A stretch of 64,000 bases of DNA from Fibrella aestuarina BUZ 2 (GTDB taxonomy: Bacteria; Bacteroidota; Bacteroidia; Cytophagales; Spirosomataceae). The first letter of the stretch is position 1; the number at the start of each line of letters is the position of its first letter. This document shows positions 36,151 to 45,356 of the stretch, piece by piece. Under the pieces are notes generated by a model. It was not told the DNA's origin and ran no database searches. It was given only the letters and a program-made list of their open reading frames with translations. The DNA lies in the NCBI RefSeq assembly GCF_000331105.1, contig NC_020054.1, positions 3,594,478-3,658,477 of the forward strand. The letters run 5' to 3'. The translations under genes were made by a program, and so were the position numbers.

Positions 36151-36585
36151 ATGATGGATCCCAACGGAGCCGAGGCTCCACGGGTAGCTGTGTTCCGGAA
36201 GGAGCATTTCAACGCCGCCCATCGCCTGAACAATCCAAATTGGTCAGACGAGAAAAATACCCGTGTCTACGGCAAGTGCAACAACCCCAATTACCACGGC
36301 CATAACTACGAACTGACCGTGCAGGTGGTTGGCCCGATTGACCCGGAAACGGGCTATGTGATCGACATGAAAGTGCTGGGTGACCTGATAAAGACGCAGG
36401 TAACCGACCGCTTCGATCACAAAAACCTGAACCTCGACACCGACGAGTTTCGCGACCTTAATCCGTCGGCCGAAAACATCGCCATTGTCATTTACACGAT
36501 TCTAAGAAAACACATTGAGCCGTCGCTCGATCTGAAAATTCGTCTGCATGAAACCGAACGGAACTTCGTTGAATACCCCGTCTAA
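36151..36585 (+). CDS. 6-pyruvoyl-tetrahydropterin synthase / 6-carboxytetrahydropterin synthase family
   Basis: A 144-residue enzyme acting on 7,8-dihydroneopterin triphosphate. Zinc ligands are His24, His49 and His51, the catalytic Cys is 43, Asp89-His90 complete the relay and Glu134 anchors the pterin. The segment YGKCNNPNYHGHNY and RFDHKNLNLD are close to animal PTPS, more so than to typical QueD. It could make 6-pyruvoyl-tetrahydropterin (biopterin branch) or the queuosine precursor. No queC, queE or queF is nearby. The folE gene overlaps its 3' end by 38 nt. Confidence 0.88.
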   Translation: MMDPNGAEAPRVAVFRKEHFNAAHRLNNPNWSDEKNTRVYGKCNNPNYHGHNYELTVQVVGPIDPETGYVIDMKVLGDLIKTQVTDRFDHKNLNLDTDEFRDLNPSAENIAIVIYTILRKHIEPSLDLKIRLHETERNFVEYPV

Positions 36586-37315
36586 TGGTGCCGCTTCCAA
36601 CGGCATCCACCTTAACGGCCACAAAAACGGCCATGCTACCCACGGTTTGTCGGACGAACTGGTTGACGAAATGGGGGATAATCACGCCCTGGCCAATCTG
36701 GAAACGCCTTTACGCCCAGACGCTTTCGATCTGGACGACGACCTGAAAATCGATCTGATTGAAGCCCATTTTCGCGAAATCATGACCATTCTGGGCCTCG
36801 ACCTGACGGACGACAGCCTGAAAGGAACGCCGCGCCGGGTGGCTAAAATGTACGTCAACGAGACGTTCAAGGGCCTCAACCCCGCCAACAAACCCAGCAC
36901 GACGCTCTTCGACAATAAGTACCAGTATAACCAGATGCTGGTGGAGCGCGACATTACGGTGCAGTCGTATTGCGAGCACCATTTCGTGCCCATTATTGGA
37001 AAAGCACACGTGGCGTATATCAGTAGCGGTAAGGTAATCGGCCTGTCGAAACTGAACCGGATTGTGCAGTATTACGCCAAACGCCCGCAGGTGCAGGAAC
37101 GCCTGACAATGCAGATTGCCGACGAACTGAAGCGGGCGCTGCAAACCGACGACGTGGCCGTCATTATCGACGCGGCCCACCTGTGTGTATCGACCCGCGG
37201 GGTCAATGACACGGCTTCGTCGACGCTGACGGCTGCCTACAGTGGCAAGTTCGAGGACGAAGCCACGAAACAGGAGTTTTTGAAATACGTAGGCATGGCC
37301 AAGCCAACAATGTAA
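36548..37315 (+). CDS. folE: GTP cyclohydrolase I
   Basis: A 255-residue enzyme converting GTP to 7,8-dihydroneopterin triphosphate, the substrate of the upstream PTPS and of folate synthesis. Zinc ligands are Cys142 and His145 (SYCEHHF) and Cys213 (HLCVSTRG). The core begins near residue 60. The first 45 residues are an Asn/Gly/His-rich extension with no family similarity. The ATG at 36548 lies inside the PTPS gene; an alternative ATG at 36671 would remove the extension. The overlap implies translational coupling. Confidence 0.95.
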   Translation: MKPNGTSLNTPSNGAASNGIHLNGHKNGHATHGLSDELVDEMGDNHALANLETPLRPDAFDLDDDLKIDLIEAHFREIMTILGLDLTDDSLKGTPRRVAKMYVNETFKGLNPANKPSTTLFDNKYQYNQMLVERDITVQSYCEHHFVPIIGKAHVAYISSGKVIGLSKLNRIVQYYAKRPQVQERLTMQIADELKRALQTDDVAVIIDAAHLCVSTRGVNDTASSTLTAAYSGKFEDEATKQEFLKYVGMAKPTM

Positions 37316-37408
37316 GGGCGTTTAGGGTTTGAGGGATAAGGTGTAAGGCCGCTCCGCAGGTCGGAAGTACCACGGTAAGCCTTACCAATCAAACCTCACA
37401 CGCACTTT

Positions 37409-38116
37409 ATGCAAGGCAAACATATTCTCATCATTGGAGCCAGTTCGGGCATTGGGCACGCACTGGCTCTTTTGTTGCAACAGCAGGGCGCGACCCTTTA
37501 CACGGCGGGTCGGCGGCAACCCGAAGGCATCACGTCCACGCACATGACGTGGGATGTAACGACGCAACCCGCCGCTGAGGCGCTAACCCAACTGCCCGAA
37601 GTCCTGCACGGGCTGGTGTATGCACCGGGTACCATTAACCTGAAACCATTTCAGCGCCTCCAACCTGCCGATTACCAGCACGATCTGCAGGTAAACGTGC
37701 TGGGAGCTGTCTCGGCCATCCACGCTACGCTGGGCAGTCTGAAAAAATCGAAATCGGCAAGTATTGTGCTGTTTAGTACGGTAGCCGCCAAGCTGGGCAT
37801 GGGCCTGCACTCGTCGGTATCGGTGGCCAAGTCGGCCGTTGAAGGGCTGACAAAGTCGCTGGCGGCTGAGTTTGCGCCCTCCAACGTGCGGGTCAATGCA
37901 CTGGCCCCATCGCTGACCGACACGCCACTGGCCGAAACGCAGGGCCTGCTGGGTACGTCGGAAAAGCGCGAGGCGGCCAATAAACGCCACCCGCTCAACC
38001 GCGTGGGTACTCCCGAGGACATTGCCCAACTGGCGGCGTATCTGCTCGGCGATCAGGCCAGTTGGATCACGGGCCAGATCATCGGTGTCGATGGGGGCAT
38101 GGGGAGTCTGAAATAA
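37409..38116 (+). CDS. SDR-family protein lacking the catalytic Tyr
   Basis: A 235-residue classical-type short-chain dehydrogenase fold. The cofactor loop GASSGIG is at residues 10-16, the catalytic-type Ser at 123 and Lys at 141, and the PGG-like end is DGGMGSLK. The Tyr expected four residues before Lys141 is Val137 (HSSVSVAK), so ordinary reductase chemistry is doubtful, although this variant occurs in a recognisable SDR subgroup. It lies 93 nt after folE and could be related to pterin reduction (sepiapterin-reductase position), but the missing Tyr argues against a simple assignment. Confidence 0.88.
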   Translation: MQGKHILIIGASSGIGHALALLLQQQGATLYTAGRRQPEGITSTHMTWDVTTQPAAEALTQLPEVLHGLVYAPGTINLKPFQRLQPADYQHDLQVNVLGAVSAIHATLGSLKKSKSASIVLFSTVAAKLGMGLHSSVSVAKSAVEGLTKSLAAEFAPSNVRVNALAPSLTDTPLAETQGLLGTSEKREAANKRHPLNRVGTPEDIAQLAAYLLGDQASWITGQIIGVDGGMGSLK

Positions 38117-38140
38117 TGCATTGCCTACAGGGCAGTACAG

Positions 38141-38219
38141 AAAAGCGGGCTCGGCAGGTTTTCCTGTCGAGCCCGCTTTTTAATGTACGTGGTGTCAGAG
38201 ATCCGGTCTGACACCACGT
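38141..38219. terminator. Two consecutive hairpins between convergent genes
   Basis: The first hairpin, 38141-38153 with 38168-38180, is a perfect 13-bp stem with T-runs on both strands. The second, 38187-38199 with 38207-38219, is also a perfect 13-bp stem. They terminate the SDR gene and the large nuclease gene. Confidence 0.88.
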
Positions 38220-38255
38220 GAATAGAAGCTGTCGTTAACTACCGTTCAGCTGGGC

Positions 38256-41200
38256 TTATTGCCGAATCAGCTTCACCGTTTTAGCCTGCGAGGGCGTACT
38301 CACGTGTAGCAGCAACAGGCCAGCAGGCTGGTTACCCAGCTTCAGTGTTTGGCGTTCGGTTGCCGTGGCTTTCTCCACCTGATGCTCTGTGATGGTCCGG
38401 CCGTTTACGTCGGTCAGCACGAAACGGAGGGGTTGCCCTTGTGCGCCCAGTACGTCGACTTGCACATCGTTAGTCAGCACGGGGTTACCCAACACCGATA
38501 CCTGTAGGTCGGTGCCCGGCTCGTCGGCCCCGATGCGTCCGTTGGCGGTACCCGGCTCCTGCCCGTATACCAGCGACCCGTTCAGGTAGGCCGTGATCTT
38601 GGGGTTGGCTACAGCCGAACCCGCCGGGAGGTACGAGTAGTCGTTGGCTTCGTTGAAATTCGACCAGTCGTTCTTGTTGATGCGCTGCTGAATCTCGCCC
38701 GTTGAACTCAGTGGATACAACGTACCCAGCGTGGGCGAGAAGCTCAGCTCCAGGTACGTATCGGCACCCGTGCGATTCACTTTTACAAACCGGCCCGTCA
38801 CCTTGCTGTTGCCCAGTTCGGCGTAATCGACCGTGTAGACCAGCGGCTGGTTGCCTTCCGCCGTAAACCAGTAACGCACCGTCAACTGGCTGTAGTCGAC
38901 CGGCAGGTTGCCCTCGTTGGCTACGTTCAGATACGGTTTGATCTGGTTGCCCGTGGTGTTGCGGTTCTTGTTTTCGGCGTACACCGTCAACGTCCGCGTG
39001 GGCGTCACCAGCGCCGGTTCAACCCCGCTTACCAGCACGCCATTCCGATACACCGTGATCTTGGGATTGATGGCGTAGTTGGTGTTGCTGCTATACGAGT
39101 GGTCGTCGGCTTCGTTAAAATCCGTCCAGTTTTGCTTGGCCACCCGGCTCTGAATTTCGCCAGACGTGCCGTTCGGCGCGAGGCTACCAGCCGAGGCATC
39201 GAAGCTGTATTCTACGTACCCGAGTGCACCCTGGCGAGGCTGCGGCAGCGCTACGTATTTCAGCTTCACCTTGTTGGTGCCCAGTTGCGCCCAGTCGATG
39301 TACAGGTTGGTCATGGGCGCGAAATCCTCCACGGTCAGCCAGTAACGCACCGTCAGCTCACCATACGGAATCGCGGCCGTACCCCCATTGTTCAGCTTCA
39401 GATACGGCCGGATGGTGTTGACCTTCTTGGTATTGTTGTTGCCATTTTTGTGCAATATCGTCAGGGTCAGGCCCTGCACCGTAACGGTTGCCGAAACAGG
39501 CGCACTTACGCAGCCCGCCGCCGACTGGCATACGGCCGTGTACACGAACGTACCCGGTACGTTGGTCGAAACCAGAATGGTGTTGGATGTACCTGCGCTG
39601 TTGTTCGGACCCGTCCAGCTCAACGTACCTGAGCAGCCACCGCCCACGAGCGTTACGTCGCCCGAGGCCTGCGCGACCGTCACCGCCGACTGACCGCCCT
39701 GCGTGAGCAGCGTTGGCGTGGCGGGTGTGGGAAGTTCCGTTACGGTAGCCGTTGCGGTAGCCGTGCACTGGTTGGCGTCCGTTACCCGTACCGTGTACGT
39801 ACCGGCACCCACGGCGATCGCTGCCGTCGTCGCGTTTGTCGACCAGGCATAAGCTGTGCCGCCCTGCGCCGTCAGCGTTGTGGTTTGCCCCGTACAAACC
39901 GTCAACGTACCTGCGACAGAGGCCGTTGCCCGGTTAACCGTTACCGTTGCCGTGCCCGTCAGGTTGGTCGACGCCAGCCCGTTGGCGTCCGTTGCCGATA
40001 CCAGGCTGTAGGTCGTCGTCTGGCTGGGAGCCACCACGATGGGGCTGCCCGTGGTGTAGCCGGTGAGTGTGCTGCTCGACTGCCCGTCGGTATACACAAC
40101 CGTGTAGGGGCCCGTGCCGCCGCTAGTGGCAATGCTCAGCGTAGTCGTCGTTCCGGCGCAAATGGCCGCGCTGCCCGTCAGGGTAGCAACTACCGGCTCG
40201 ATGACCGTCACGCTCACCGTCGTTGAGGTAACCTGCTTAGTCGGAGCCGTGGCGTCACCCGCCGTAATCGTGAACGTTTGAACCCCCGCTGGCAGGCTCG
40301 ATACCGTAGCGGTATTGCCGCTTGGCGTGATTGTGCCCGGCCCGCTGAACGTGTAGCTGTAAGGCGTAGTACCGCCCGACACCGTGGCCGACAGGGTGGT
40401 GGTGCCCGTTGTCAGCAGTTGGGTTGGCGTGGCTGTGGCCGACAGTACGAGCGGGGTTACCGGTGGTGCGAAGGTGAAGCGGGCTACGCTCGGGTCGTGG
40501 TCGCTGTCCGGGTCGGTAAATTCGGCGTTGATGTGCACCACGTCATACTGGTCCAGCTTGCCGAGCAGGCTGTTGCTGACCAGAATGTGGTCGATCGTCT
40601 GCGAGTTGCCTTCGAAGTTATACGTGTACCGCTCGTTGGCCGGCAGGGTTTCGATCAGGGCGTTCAGCGGCGCTCCTTTCAGGATGTTGACCGGGGCCGA
40701 AAACTCAAAATCATTGAGGTCACCCAGCGCAATGACGTTGGCGTTGGGGTCGACGGCCAGGATGCTCTGCACGAAATTCCGCACCACCGTGGCCTGCTCG
40801 CGGCGCTGTGCCTCGCTAAAGAGCGTGGCGGGCTGATTCACACCGAACAGAATGTCATCGGGGATTTTCGAGCTGAAGTGGTTACCGATGATGAAGACCG
40901 GCTGTCCGTTGAACAGAAATTCACCCGCCAGCGGTTTGCGGCTGTTGCTTGCCGGGCCCGACCCGTCGTTGTTGGCAAAGGCCGGGTTGGTCGGGTCGAC
41001 GCGGCCGGGGTTAAACGACAACTGTGGCACCCCGTTGACGTTGTTGACGGTCGTAGCGGCGGTTGAGGTGCCACCCGGCCGGTCGACGAACGACACCCGG
41101 TTGGGGTTGAACAGGAAGCCCACCCGAATGTTGCCCCCCGCCTGACCACCATCCTGGTCATCGACCGGGTTGATCTGACGATACTGGTACGTGGGCCCAC

Positions 41201-43208
41201 CGGCTGCCGTGATCGCGTTGATGAGCAGGCCGAACGTGACGTTAGCGTCGACAACGGCGTCGTTGGTCGCGCCGTTATTGTCCTGAATTTCTTCCAGCAG
41301 CAGAATATCGGGGGCCTTCAGGTTCTCCACGATCCGGCTCGCGAGGTTGTTGAACTTGCTGCTGGGATCGCCCGGCGCCAGGTTCTCCACGTTGAACGTC
41401 GAAACGGTCAGTTTGTTGGCCGTGGGGGCCAGCGTCGTGCTTTCTTTGGTTAGTCCGTTTGAAATAACCGTGGGGGCTGAGGTAACCAGTACTTCGTAGT
41501 TATCGGCTACCCAGTTCACAATTCCGACTACGGTGCTCAGCTGAGCGCCCACGTTGACGGTTGGTGTGAGGTAGCCACCGCTGGGCGGGTTCAGCATCGT
41601 ATCGTCGAGTTGAATGCGTTCCGGGTTGAAGTCGTTGGCGCTGACGATGACGCCGCCGCGCGACGATTTAATGGTGGCGTTCGCGCCGTTGTCGGCCACG
41701 ACCCAGATTTCACCGGCCCCGGCCCCAGACCGCACCGTTGGGCTCACCGCCAGCGGGTTGTTGATCTGCACCAGCATTCCTTCCACGCTTTCGTAAAAGT
41801 CGATGCCATCCGTCGCCGGGTCAAACGCCAGTCCACCCGTTTCGACGTTGCCCGTCTGATCTTCTATAATCGTGTTCGGGATGGTGCGGCCCCCGTTGCC
41901 CAGTACGGTAGGCGCCGGCAGCGCGTTGCCCGTCGACACCGTCACGAGGGTGGGCGTCTGAATCTGCGTGATGGTCAGGTTGTTGGAACCCGCGCTACCC
42001 CCCGACCGGAATTCGGCCACGGTGCCACTTACCAGCAGCGACGTACCCACGGCTACGGTCGGGGCAGTGCTGGTAAAGACAAAAATGCCCTCCGAGGTAC
42101 GTTCGTCCGCGTCGGGATTGGGATCTTGCAGGTAAAACCCGTTCGACCGCAGGCCCGTCACGATGCCGGGTACGTTGTTGACCACCTGACCCAGCAGGGG
42201 CGAGATGTGGGCCGCGCCCTGAATATCGTGAATCCGCTGGCTGGGCGTAATCTCATCATCGGCGATGAGGGCCGTGGCCGACGCCGAACTGATGGTATAG
42301 GCGGCGTTGGTCGCGATGGTCAGGATGATGGTTTCGTTGGCATCGATCACCGCGTCGTCTACGGGCGTCAGCGTGAGCACGATCGACGACTGCCCTGCAG
42401 GGATCGTCGCTACGCCGCTGAGCGCGGGCGTGTAGTCGGTGCCGTTGGTGGCCGTACCGCCTACGGTGTAGTTGACCGTCAGGGCCGCGTCCGTGCTACC
42501 GGTGCGCGCGAGGGTGAAGGTGATGGGGTCTGTTCCGGCCTCAGCACCATTGGCATCGGTGGCCGTTATGCTGACAGACGGCAACGTAGGCGTAGTGCCG
42601 CCGCAATCCGTGGTGTGCGAACCCAGCCCGTCGAACGTATCAATGGCGAAGCCCTCCCATTGCTGACTCGGATCGAAAGCATCGCTGATGTTGACGTCGC
42701 CGCTACAAAACGCCGCTTTCCGGCGGATGGTGTTATCGGCCGTCGAAGTCAGGCCGGTGCCCCATTCGGTGCCGGGATCAAAACCCACCTGCCCGATAGC
42801 ATCGACAATGGTTCCCGACGTACCGCCTTTCCGCAGCACGATGGCATCGTCGCCGTTGTAGAAGGAGGCTCCGCTTGTCTGGTTGGCTTTGGCCAGAATG
42901 GTCGCGTTGGCCGCCGATGCTGCCAGTACGAAGGTGCTACCCGGGGCAATGGTGCCCGTGAGTGAAACGTTGGTGCTGGCCGTGACACCGCCGTTGAAGT
43001 ACATCTGCACGACGTATTGCCCGGCCGCCAAATCGATGGGGGCACCCGTACCGTTGTAAAGTTCAAGCGCTTTGTTGTTGCTGCTTCCTTCGATGTATTC
43101 GGAGAAAAACAGATCTGTGGGGGCTTGTGCCCAAACGGCCGACGGGAGCGCACAGAGCATGAGCATCCCTAGCCAGGCAAAAAAAGCTCGCTGTAGATAT
43201 GAAGTCAT
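38256..43208 (-). CDS. T9SS-secreted nuclease with lamin-tail, Calx-beta, EEP and two CBM3 modules
   Basis: A 1650-residue surface protein. A signal peptide (to about residue 28, VWAQ) is followed by a lamin-tail domain (about 32-195) and a Calx-beta domain (about 205-310). ExeM/NucH-like OB and endonuclease/exonuclease/phosphatase regions follow (about 320-915; STFNVENLAPGD, ALGDLNDFE, DSDHDPSVARF). PKD/Ig-like repeats (about 920-1240) precede two CBM3 cellulose-binding modules (about 1248-1400 and 1407-1550; LTVRYW, STGEIQ, DWSNFNEANDYSY). A C-terminal type A sorting domain (about 1570-1650) ends the protein. It probably degrades extracellular DNA while bound to polysaccharide. ATG 43208 gives a clean signal peptide. 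Confidence 0.9.
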   Translation of the reverse strand: MTSYLQRAFFAWLGMLMLCALPSAVWAQAPTDLFFSEYIEGSSNNKALELYNGTGAPIDLAAGQYVVQMYFNGGVTASTNVSLTGTIAPGSTFVLAASAANATILAKANQTSGASFYNGDDAIVLRKGGTSGTIVDAIGQVGFDPGTEWGTGLTSTADNTIRRKAAFCSGDVNISDAFDPSQQWEGFAIDTFDGLGSHTTDCGGTTPTLPSVSITATDANGAEAGTDPITFTLARTGSTDAALTVNYTVGGTATNGTDYTPALSGVATIPAGQSSIVLTLTPVDDAVIDANETIILTIATNAAYTISSASATALIADDEITPSQRIHDIQGAAHISPLLGQVVNNVPGIVTGLRSNGFYLQDPNPDADERTSEGIFVFTSTAPTVAVGTSLLVSGTVAEFRSGGSAGSNNLTITQIQTPTLVTVSTGNALPAPTVLGNGGRTIPNTIIEDQTGNVETGGLAFDPATDGIDFYESVEGMLVQINNPLAVSPTVRSGAGAGEIWVVADNGANATIKSSRGGVIVSANDFNPERIQLDDTMLNPPSGGYLTPTVNVGAQLSTVVGIVNWVADNYEVLVTSAPTVISNGLTKESTTLAPTANKLTVSTFNVENLAPGDPSSKFNNLASRIVENLKAPDILLLEEIQDNNGATNDAVVDANVTFGLLINAITAAGGPTYQYRQINPVDDQDGGQAGGNIRVGFLFNPNRVSFVDRPGGTSTAATTVNNVNGVPQLSFNPGRVDPTNPAFANNDGSGPASNSRKPLAGEFLFNGQPVFIIGNHFSSKIPDDILFGVNQPATLFSEAQRREQATVVRNFVQSILAVDPNANVIALGDLNDFEFSAPVNILKGAPLNALIETLPANERYTYNFEGNSQTIDHILVSNSLLGKLDQYDVVHINAEFTDPDSDHDPSVARFTFAPPVTPLVLSATATPTQLLTTGTTTLSATVSGGTTPYSYTFSGPGTITPSGNTATVSSLPAGVQTFTITAGDATAPTKQVTSTTVSVTVIEPVVATLTGSAAICAGTTTTLSIATSGGTGPYTVVYTDGQSSSTLTGYTTGSPIVVAPSQTTTYSLVSATDANGLASTNLTGTATVTVNRATASVAGTLTVCTGQTTTLTAQGGTAYAWSTNATTAAIAVGAGTYTVRVTDANQCTATATATVTELPTPATPTLLTQGGQSAVTVAQASGDVTLVGGGCSGTLSWTGPNNSAGTSNTILVSTNVPGTFVYTAVCQSAAGCVSAPVSATVTVQGLTLTILHKNGNNNTKKVNTIRPYLKLNNGGTAAIPYGELTVRYWLTVEDFAPMTNLYIDWAQLGTNKVKLKYVALPQPRQGALGYVEYSFDASAGSLAPNGTSGEIQSRVAKQNWTDFNEADDHSYSSNTNYAINPKITVYRNGVLVSGVEPALVTPTRTLTVYAENKNRNTTGNQIKPYLNVANEGNLPVDYSQLTVRYWFTAEGNQPLVYTVDYAELGNSKVTGRFVKVNRTGADTYLELSFSPTLGTLYPLSSTGEIQQRINKNDWSNFNEANDYSYLPAGSAVANPKITAYLNGSLVYGQEPGTANGRIGADEPGTDLQVSVLGNPVLTNDVQVDVLGAQGQPLRFVLTDVNGRTITEHQVEKATATERQTLKLGNQPAGLLLLHVSTPSQAKTVKLIRQ

Positions 43209-43235
43209 GAAAAATTGGGAATTGGTTTTAACCCC

Positions 43236-43243
43236 CAAAACTA
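43236..43243 (-). promoter_or_regulatory. Bacteroidetes-type -7 element for the nuclease gene
   Basis: On the minus strand this reads TAGTTTTG, matching TAnnTTTG, 28 bp before the chosen ATG. No clear -33 element is seen. Confidence 0.45.
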
Positions 43244-43349
43244 TCATATCTATCACGCATGTGGTGTTAGCTGATTATTATTAAATAAAATCCGTCACAA
43301 GAAAGAATTGGCTATCTCGAGGATGGAACTTGCATGTATACAGTTCAAA

Positions 43350-43371
43350 TTAGTTAGTCGATACTAACTAA
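43350..43371. repeat. Short perfect palindrome in the nuclease upstream region
   Basis: Arms 43350-43358 and 43363-43371 (TTAGTTAGT and its complement) have a 4-nt loop. It could be an operator or a weak terminator of an upstream transcript; nothing decides between them. Confidence 0.4.
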
Positions 43372-43493
43372 TAAGTGTGCTAGTCGGTAGGCTGTTACCT
43401 GAAAATGTCAAGTAAGTACTATGCTTGAATTGGTTGCTTACATGTGTCCTATAGCTAAGTCGCTTTTGTCGAGCCGTTTGCCTGCTATACACA

Positions 43494-44111
43494 TCAGTCA
43501 TTAGAACGGAATCGCTGGAATAACAACGTACCCAGCACCAATACAACCACGCCCAGAAAGATATATTGGACGTATTGTCCCAGCTCCGGAAACCGCTGCC
43601 CCAGCACGTACCCAGCCAGTACCAGCGCTGATACGTAGGCGAGGCAACTGATCGACGTCAGCACTAAAAAGCGGGGGAGGGGCAAGCCGCTACTGGCCGC
43701 CAGCAAGGGGTTAAACGTGCGGATAATGGGCAGGAAACGGCCAATCAGCAGAGCGCGCCGGGGGTGTTTGCTATAGAAGGCGTCTGACTGTTCCAGGTAG
43801 CGCCGTTTGAAGAAAAAGGTGTCGGGCAGTTGGTGCAGCCGGTTCCCCAGCCGACGGCCAATCAGGTAGCCGGTGAGGTCGCCGGCAATGGCCGCGCCGG
43901 TAAGCAGGGCAATCAACCCCACTACCGATACATGCAGCGTCTGAATGCCCGTAAGCAAGCCCGCCGTAAACAGCAGCGTTTCGCCACCGGGCACGACCAG
44001 CCCCAACAGAAAACCCGTTTCGATAAACACCAGCGCGGCAATGAGCGTGGTGCCGCCCCACTCAATCCAGTTGGTGTTGAGCAGCAGCGGATAGCTAAGC
44101 AAAACGTCCAT
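43494..44111 (-). CDS. DedA/VTT-domain membrane protein
   Basis: A 205-residue inner-membrane protein with 4-5 hydrophobic segments. The DedA/SNARE-associated features are present: FIETGFLLGLVVPGGETLLF, then GDLTGYLIGRRLG and GRFLPIIRTFNPLLA, including the conserved Gly and Arg residues. Family members are undecaprenyl-phosphate or phospholipid flippases/transporters. The start is either ATG 44111 or one 6 codons earlier. It is downstream of the ammonia-lyase gene on the same strand. Confidence 0.92.
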   Translation of the reverse strand: MDVLLSYPLLLNTNWIEWGGTTLIAALVFIETGFLLGLVVPGGETLLFTAGLLTGIQTLHVSVVGLIALLTGAAIAGDLTGYLIGRRLGNRLHQLPDTFFFKRRYLEQSDAFYSKHPRRALLIGRFLPIIRTFNPLLAASSGLPLPRFLVLTSISCLAYVSALVLAGYVLGQRFPELGQYVQYIFLGVVVLVLGTLLFQRFRSND

Positions 44112-44197
44112 GCGGTTGTCGGGTAGCACAGACTACCCGACCTGATAACCCGGCCCAGCCGCCGTAGTTTTACCGACAGACCGGGTGACCCCGTCAA

Positions 44198-45148
44198 CTA
44201 GGAAGCAAACTGCTTCGTAAGGTCCACGTTGCCACCCGTCAGAATGATGCCAACCGTCTGATCGGCGAAGTCGGCTTTGTAACGCAGCACCACGGCCAGC
44301 GGCACGGCGCAGGATGGCTCGATGATGAGTTTCATCCGCTCCCAGACCAGCCGTTGCGCCGCCCGGATTTCGTCGTCGTTAACCAGCCGGATGTCGCTCA
44401 CATACTGGCGGATAATGGCCAGCGTCCGTTCGCTAAGGTTCGTCATCAGCCCATCGGCGATGGTATCGATGTAGGGTGCTTTTTCTACCCGCCCGCTCCT
44501 GAACGACAGTACGGCGTCGGCGGCCCCTTCGGGTTCACAGCCCACCACGCGCGTATTGGGGGCCAGATAGTGTACAGCGAGGGCTGTGCCACTGAGCAGC
44601 CCGCCGCCGCCCACGGGGGCCAGCACGGCATCGAAAGGTAGCCCGGTCGGGTTGTCGGCGAGGAGTTCGATGGTGGCCGTGCTTTGGCCGGCAATCACAC
44701 GGTCGTCGTCGAACGGATGAATCAGTGCCGCCCGGGTCCGCAGCATCACATCCCGAACGCCCTCTTCCCGCGCCTGCAAGGTGGGTTCGCACTCGATCAC
44801 GGTGGCGCCGTAGCCACGCACAGCGTTTTTTTTCACCTGCGGGGCCGTGCGGGGCATCACAATGTAGGCGGGTATCTGCAACTGCCGGGCGGCATAAGCC
44901 AGCGCCTGCGCGTGGTTGCCCGATGAGTGGGTGGTGACGCCATAAGCGCGCTCGGCTTCGGTGAGTTGCAGGGCGGCATTCATCCCCCCGCGTGCCTTGA
45001 AGGCCCCGATCTTCTGGAAATTTTCGCACTTGAAAACCAGCCGTGCCCCAGCCATCTGGTCGATAGTCTGGCAGGTCAGAGCGGGGGTGCGGTGGATGTA
45101 CGGGCGAATGCGATCGTGAGCGTCGCGCAGCGTTTGCAGGGTCAACAT
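44198..45148 (-). CDS. PLP-dependent threonine/serine ammonia-lyase or racemase
   Basis: A 316-residue fold-type II enzyme without the ACT-like regulatory domain of biosynthetic IlvA. The PLP lysine is Lys51 (FKARGG). SSGNHAQALAYAA binds the substrate carboxylate and GGGGLLSG the cofactor phosphate. The best match by layout is catabolic threonine dehydratase, hydroxyaspartate ammonia-lyase or serine racemase; these cannot be separated by eye. The longer open frame starts in the intergenic repeat, so ATG 45148 is preferred. Confidence 0.9.
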   Translation of the reverse strand: MLTLQTLRDAHDRIRPYIHRTPALTCQTIDQMAGARLVFKCENFQKIGAFKARGGMNAALQLTEAERAYGVTTHSSGNHAQALAYAARQLQIPAYIVMPRTAPQVKKNAVRGYGATVIECEPTLQAREEGVRDVMLRTRAALIHPFDDDRVIAGQSTATIELLADNPTGLPFDAVLAPVGGGGLLSGTALAVHYLAPNTRVVGCEPEGAADAVLSFRSGRVEKAPYIDTIADGLMTNLSERTLAIIRQYVSDIRLVNDDEIRAAQRLVWERMKLIIEPSCAVPLAVVLRYKADFADQTVGIILTGGNVDLTKQFAS

Positions 45149-45205
45149 GGGGTCATTTGGTTGCGATTGCGCCCCAAATCTAACAAATTGCCACCCCGTG
45201 GGTAG

Positions 45206-45316
45206 TGTAGAATAAATAATGCACGAAGGGGAATGAACAATGAGTGATGTAAAATGTACAATGAGGCTACGCCATCGCAAACCATTGTACATCGTTCATT
45301 TTACATTATACATTAG
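45206..45316. repeat. Quasi-palindromic region with ATG/TAC repeats
   Basis: The inner arms around 45257-45272 and 45282-45292 pair (CATTGTACAT-type), and the outer parts match imperfectly with shifted copies of ATGAACAATG-like units. Same family style as 34319-34404 and 63874-63975. It lies between the divergent ammonia-lyase and zwf genes, so it is not simply a terminator. Confidence 0.6.
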
Positions 45317-45356
45317 TCACGCTCTCCCCCGGTAGAATTCTTTCTCGTACAACAGA

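Noticed and set aside
37409..38116. Sepiapterin reductase assignment
   Set aside because: Position in the pterin cluster is suggestive, but the catalytic Tyr is missing. I kept the neutral family name.
41610..42965. 451-codon open frame antisense to the nuclease
   Set aside because: Arg/Gly/His-rich shadow without a recognisable domain.
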